Positions 63,228 to 64,000 of a stretch of 64,000 nucleotides of DNA are shown one piece after another. The translations under genes and the position numbers were made by a program. The notes under the pieces were generated by a model. It saw nothing but the letters and a program-made list of their open reading frames with translations. It made no database searches and was not told the DNA's origin. Position 1 is the stretch's first letter; each line of letters begins with the position of its first letter. Source of the stretch: Brachyspira hampsonii (lineage in GTDB: Bacteria; Spirochaetota; Brachyspiria; Brachyspirales; Brachyspiraceae); assembly GCF_001746205.1 (NCBI RefSeq), contig NZ_MDCO01000001.1:319896-383895 (forward strand), written 5' to 3'.

Positions 63228-64000
63228 TGGATAATAAAACTATAGATAACATAGTATGGTGGATACCTTTTAAAAAATTAAGAAATTCTTTAAGAGAATA
63301 TTTATTAGAAATTAATAATTTTAATGATAAGTTGTTGGAAATAAATAATAAAATTAATATACTAGAAAGTAGTGTATATAACAACTATGTGGATTTATAT
63401 ACAAAAATGAAAAGACTGACTCCACAGTCACATATTAATTTTGTTGAGATACATTTGGCAGAACATTGTAATTTAAATTGTTATAGTTGTGATCATTTTT
63501 CTCAATTAGCAAAAGAAGAGTATTATGACATAGAAATATTTGAAAATGATATTAGAAGATTATATGAATTAACTAATGGCTTAATAAATAGATTTCAGCT
63601 TATGGGTGGAGAGCCTTTGCTAAATAAAAATTGCAAAGGTTATTTTTACATAATAAGAAAATATTTTAAAAATAGTTCAATATGGTTAATAACTAATGGT
63701 ATTTTACTTCCAAAACAAGATGAAAGTTTTTGGATATATTGTAAAGAAAACAATGTAGAAATACATCCAACAAAATATCCAATTAATATAAATTGGGAAA
63801 ATATATTAGAATTATGTAATAAATATGGTATAATTCTATCTTTTTATAATGATACTAATATTCAAAAAGAAAGTTACAAAGCTGTTTTAAATATTGAAGG
63901 AAAATCCGATCCATTTAATAATTTTATTAATTGTTTTATAGCAAACAATTGTTTATTTTTAAATCATGGAAAATTATTTTCTTGCGGATTAGTTTCAAAT
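63228..64000 (+). CDS. Radical SAM protein with N-terminal WWIP module, 3' end outside window
   Basis: The frame is open from the ATG at 63228 (AAAGGA upstream) to the end of the window, 257 codons. It opens MDNKTIDNIVWWIPFKKLRNSL, nearly identical to the start of the gene before it, followed by a coiled-coil segment (LEINNKINILESSV). The radical SAM triad is CNLNCYSCDHFS (about 83-90), with MGGEPLLNKN as the SAM-binding region and the beginning of a SPASM-like part at the end (NCFIANNCLFLNHGKLFSCG). The function is unknown. The locus continues to the right. Confidence 0.85.

Overview
This 64 kb window comes from a very AT-rich spirochaete chromosome, most likely Brachyspira. The organism call is inferred from base composition, many lipoproteins with short Ile/Leu/Ser-rich signal peptides, a spirochaete-type FlbB flagellar collar protein, TPR/DUF2971 and DUF4037 proteins, and the gene families of the surface-sugar locus. 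No rRNA, tRNA, CRISPR array, phage or insertion sequence was recognised.

Positions 1-25,800 are ordinary chromosome. They hold a partial solute-binding lipoprotein, a radical SAM/SPASM protein of the sulfatase-maturase type, uvrC, a phosphoribosyltransferase, pheS-pheT, a nucleotidyltransferase, a TPR-DUF2971 protein, a solitary trpB with a double palindromic operator, a lipoprotein preceded by a perfect 7-1-7 Fur-type box, lepB and gatC, the elongasome pair mrdA-rodA followed by a response-regulator phosphatase, an acetate-type transporter, flbB and secA. Positions 26,000-30,335 hold four lipoprotein genes on the minus strand, each with its own terminator. Three of them are paralogs, and the third paralog has lost its 5' end.

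The break at about 30,336 marks the edge of a surface-polysaccharide island that runs to the end of the window. It starts with a 40-bp-arm inverted repeat and a 33-bp minisatellite in a ferredoxin/FrhB/pyruvyltransferase fusion gene. From a divergent promoter region at 43,571-43,790 one arm runs left: glycosyltransferases, the UDP-L-6-deoxy-HexNAc set (FnlA-type dehydratase, RmlD-type reductase, FnlC-type epimerase), a radical SAM enzyme with a G13 tract and a PP-loop ATPase. The other arm runs right: rfbF-rfbG-rfbH for CDP-3,6-dideoxyhexose, a DRE-TIM aldolase-like protein, a YerE-like TPP enzyme, two methyltransferases and a sugar reductase (together suggesting a branched 3,6-dideoxy sugar), glycosyltransferases, five more radical SAM enzymes and an SDR.

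The island has three features I do not recognise from described systems. First, a short module (W-W-I-P followed by a basic helix) is attached to the C- or N-terminus of unrelated enzymes: radical SAM proteins, an SDR and, behind a one-base frameshift at an A8 tract, the PP-loop ATPase. Second, a family of radical SAM enzymes carries an apparent SPASM-like cysteine region before, not after, the CxxxCxxC core. Third, pentanucleotide repeats (AGACC, AGACA/GACAA, AGAGC) occur at gene 3' ends or in a leader. In three cases they are followed by an AT-rich spacer and a terminator-like hairpin. One reading frame out of the repeat stays open through the hairpin and the others stop before it. This looks like a phase-variable switch linking repeat number to protein tail and perhaps to read-through into the next gene. 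Homopolymer tracts (G13, A8) add further possible phase variation.
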